Below are positions 62,736 to 64,000 of a DNA stretch of 64,000 bases, in pieces (position 1 is the stretch's first letter; every line of letters starts with the position of its first letter). The translations under genes and the position numbers were made by a program. Source of the stretch: Mucilaginibacter gilvus. Lineage in GTDB: Bacteria; Bacteroidota; Bacteroidia; Sphingobacteriales; Sphingobacteriaceae. The stretch lies in contig NZ_SBIW01000008.1 of assembly GCF_004054195.1 (NCBI RefSeq), positions 124,001 to 188,000 of the forward strand. The letters run 5' to 3'. The notes under the pieces were generated by a model. That model saw only the letters and a program-made list of their open reading frames with translations, did not search any database and was not told the DNA's origin.

Positions 62736-62825
62736 GCTTCTGCGTTAGGGGGTGTAGTGGAAAACCCACAGCGGTGCGCAGGGCTGTGAGGCGGCGCGAG
62801 GATTTGGAACGGAAAGCCCGCCAGG
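62736..62825 (+). repeat. Structured intergenic element with duplicated GGAAA-CCC units
   Basis: The core reads GCGTTAGGGGGTGTAGTGG (62742-62760), AAAACCC, a hairpin CACAGC (62767-62772)/GCTGTG (62783-62788), then GCGCGAGGATTTGGAACGG (62794-62812) and AAAGCCCG. So two similar arms, GGGTGTAGTGGAAAACCC and GGATTTGGAACGGAAAGCCC, flank a stem-loop. It resembles a widespread but unexplained Bacteroidota intergenic repeat (GTTAGxGATTGxAGCGG ... AGCGGAxAGCCCG) that I recall from other genomes. Not verified. Confidence 0.55.
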
Positions 62826-62831
62826 CGGCAA

Positions 62832-63524
62832 TTATAGCCGATGTGGCAAAATGCTTTGAACGCCGCCCTCACCTGCTATTATTGCTTTGGTTGCCAGGTG
62901 GTAAAATAAGGAATGCTCTACTACACCAGGTATCATTTTAACCTGTACGTTAAGCTCCCGGGCATTCGGCATTTCGGTAAAATAAACATCTACCAGCATG
63001 TTGCCATTATCAGAGATCAGAGCGCCATCTTTTTGAGTGCTCATCCGCTGGGTAATGGTAGCCAGCGGGAACATACCTGCCGCCTTGGTAAGCACAATTT
63101 GCAGGGCCTGCGGGAGGATCTCGATCACCAGCGGATAAGCGGCATTCAAGTGCTTTGCGAATTTACTTTCGTCGCCCAGTAGTACAAACTCATCAGCCAT
63201 CGAGGCCAGCACCTTTTCGGTAGTGTGGATACCTCCGCCGCTCTTCAGCGCGTTCAGTTCCGCGTCAAACTGGTCGCAGCCATCAAAGTAAAGGTCCAGT
63301 TTGTGAAGCAGGGCCGGGGGCGATACGCGCAAACTGCGCGCGCTTAGCAATTGTGTTGTTTTAAAAGATGATGATGCAAAATTAAGCGAAGCAGCGTATT
63401 TGCATTCATTAGCAATTAAATTTACCAGATGCATTATGGTACTGCCTGCGCCCAGGCCAATTGACTGGTTGGGGCCTATGAGGCTCAATGCCGCTTTGGC
63501 TGCCGTTAGTTTATGATCTGCCAC
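62832..63524 (-). CDS. rpiA: Ribose-5-phosphate isomerase A
   Basis: A 230-residue enzyme of the non-oxidative pentose phosphate pathway. It has the phosphate loop G-L-G-A-G-S-T near residue 23, D-G-C-D-Q-F-D near 81 (the usual D-G-A-D-E with E replaced by Q), K-S-G-G-G-I-H-T-T-E-K near 93 with the catalytic-type Glu, and the end P-G-V-V-E-H-S-L-F. It interconverts ribose 5-phosphate and ribulose 5-phosphate. The gap to the upstream msrA is 16 nt, so they may be cotranscribed. Confidence 0.9.
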   Translation of the reverse strand: MADHKLTAAKAALSLIGPNQSIGLGAGSTIMHLVNLIANECKYAASLNFASSSFKTTQLLSARSLRVSPPALLHKLDLYFDGCDQFDAELNALKSGGGIHTTEKVLASMADEFVLLGDESKFAKHLNAAYPLVIEILPQALQIVLTKAAGMFPLATITQRMSTQKDGALISDNGNMLVDVYFTEMPNARELNVQVKMIPGVVEHSLFYHLATKAIIAGEGGVQSILPHRL

Positions 63525-63540
63525 GCTGTTATGAAACGGG

Positions 63541-64000
63541 TTAGCTCAGCGTCCATTCCGGTCGCTCGAAGTGGCAGGTGTAGCCATAAGGATTTTTTTG
63601 CAGGTAATCCTGGTGTTCGGCTTCCGCGTTCCAAAAATCCGTTTCAGGCACCACTTCGGTCACAATTTTTCCGGGCCATACGCCGGATGCATCCATCTCC
63701 GCTATCAGTTGGTTGGCGGTTTCATGCTGCGTTTTGTCCAGGTAAAAAATAGCTGAGCGGTAAGAAGCCCCTATATCGTTACCCTGCCTATTGCGGGTGG
63801 TTGGGTTATGGATCTGGAAGAAATATTCCAATAGTTTGCGATAGGATATTATCGCCGGATCAAATGTGACGGCTATACCTTCGGCATGTGTACCGTGATT
63901 GCGGTAGGTGGCATTGGGCACATCGCCACCGGTGTAACCCACTACCGTTGAAATAACACCCGGCTGTTGCCTGATAAGTTCTTCTACACCCCAGAAGCAA
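63541..64000 (-). CDS. msrA: Peptide-methionine (S)-S-oxide reductase MsrA (partial, 5' end outside)
   Basis: An open minus-strand frame enters at the right edge of the window with the active-site motif C-F-W-G-V-E (the catalytic Cys codon is 63997-63999) and continues with V-V-G-Y-T-G-G, N-H-G-T-H-A-E and Y-R-S-A-I-F-Y. This is the classic MsrA sequence, ending [12 protein letters not shown]. An internal GTG at 63942 is not the start. MsrA repairs oxidised methionine. The missing part is only the residues before the active-site Cys. Confidence 0.96.
   Translation of the reverse strand, partial: CFWGVEELIRQQPGVISTVVGYTGGDVPNATYRNHGTHAEGIAVTFDPAIISYRKLLEYFFQIHNPTTRNRQGNDIGASYRSAIFYLDKTQHETANQLIAEMDASGVWPGKIVTEVVPETDFWNAEAEHQDYLQKNPYGYTCHFERPEWTLS

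Noticed and set aside
62684..62941. 85-codon plus-strand frame after the cyclase
   Set aside because: Overlaps the end of rpiA and the structured element; Arg-rich chance translation.

Overview
The window reads as chromosomal DNA from a Bacteroidota bacterium of the Sphingobacteriaceae type (Mucilaginibacter or Pedobacter-like). This placement is inferred from gene content and promoter style, not from a database search. The evidence is: lineage-typical families (DUF2480, DUF3108, DUF3109, DUF5597, DUF6427, OstA-like, Wzi/RemB-like and YXWGXW-repeat proteins), an M56 peptidase fused to TonB domains, a SusC-type plug signature, and several exact TAnnTTTG -7 promoter elements. I see no phage, integrated plasmid, CRISPR array or rRNA operon. 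Most of the window is ordinary core genome.

Layout. 1-2.9 kb: a ClpS-like 3' end, a GNAT acetyltransferase, a secreted GH35/GH42-like glycosidase and tRNA-Val. 3-8.4 kb: a small hypothetical gene, two tandem exported ferritin-like genes, a YXWGXW protein with a huge Gln-rich tail, and a 2OG-Fe(II) oxygenase. 8.8-16 kb: a beta-CASP RNase, a BlaI/M56 signalling pair with two matching operator palindromes, a small membrane protein, a PAS protein, a 51-residue lmo0937-like peptide and an M61 protease. 16.3-23.6 kb: an RND efflux operon, a receiver protein, an N-acetylglucosamine kinase-like protein and a lipoprotein. 24-28.4 kb: lnt, a broken GIY-YIG gene inside inverted repeats, rsmI and serS. 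28.5-37.6 kb: a serine hydrolase, an amidohydrolase, mutL, two rhomboids, an EEP-family phosphatase and a frameshifted epimerase. 37.6-48.4 kb: cysS, an NTF2-like protein, moxR, a surA-like gene, a hypothetical gene with rdgB, an OstA-like gene and tilS. 48.6-60 kb: Wzi/RemB-like, gmd, the DUF3109/DUF3108/DUF2480 set, and a purQ-coaX-OMP-lptC-ppiD operon, then a DUF6427 gene. 60.2-64 kb: a glycosyltransferase, an EcsC remnant, a class III cyclase, rpiA and a partial msrA.

Several genes serve the envelope: OstA-like and LptC (LPS transport), two periplasmic PPIases (outer-membrane protein folding), Lnt (lipoprotein acylation), Gmd and Wzi/RemB-like (surface polysaccharide) and the RND system (efflux). 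Housekeeping genes (serS, cysS, tilS, rsmI, mutL, rdgB, purQ, coaX, rpiA) lie between them.

The observations most worth checking are: (1) an inverted-repeat-flanked GIY-YIG cassette with an in-frame stop; (2) paired 16-bp palindromes in front of the BlaI/M56-TonB operon; (3) promoters placed so close to start codons that tilS, the OstA-like gene, purQ and cysS look leaderless; (4) a structured intergenic element at about 62.74-62.82 kb; (5) a cyclase with guanylate-type substrate residues; (6) a frameshift lying exactly on an in-phase T7 slippery heptamer.
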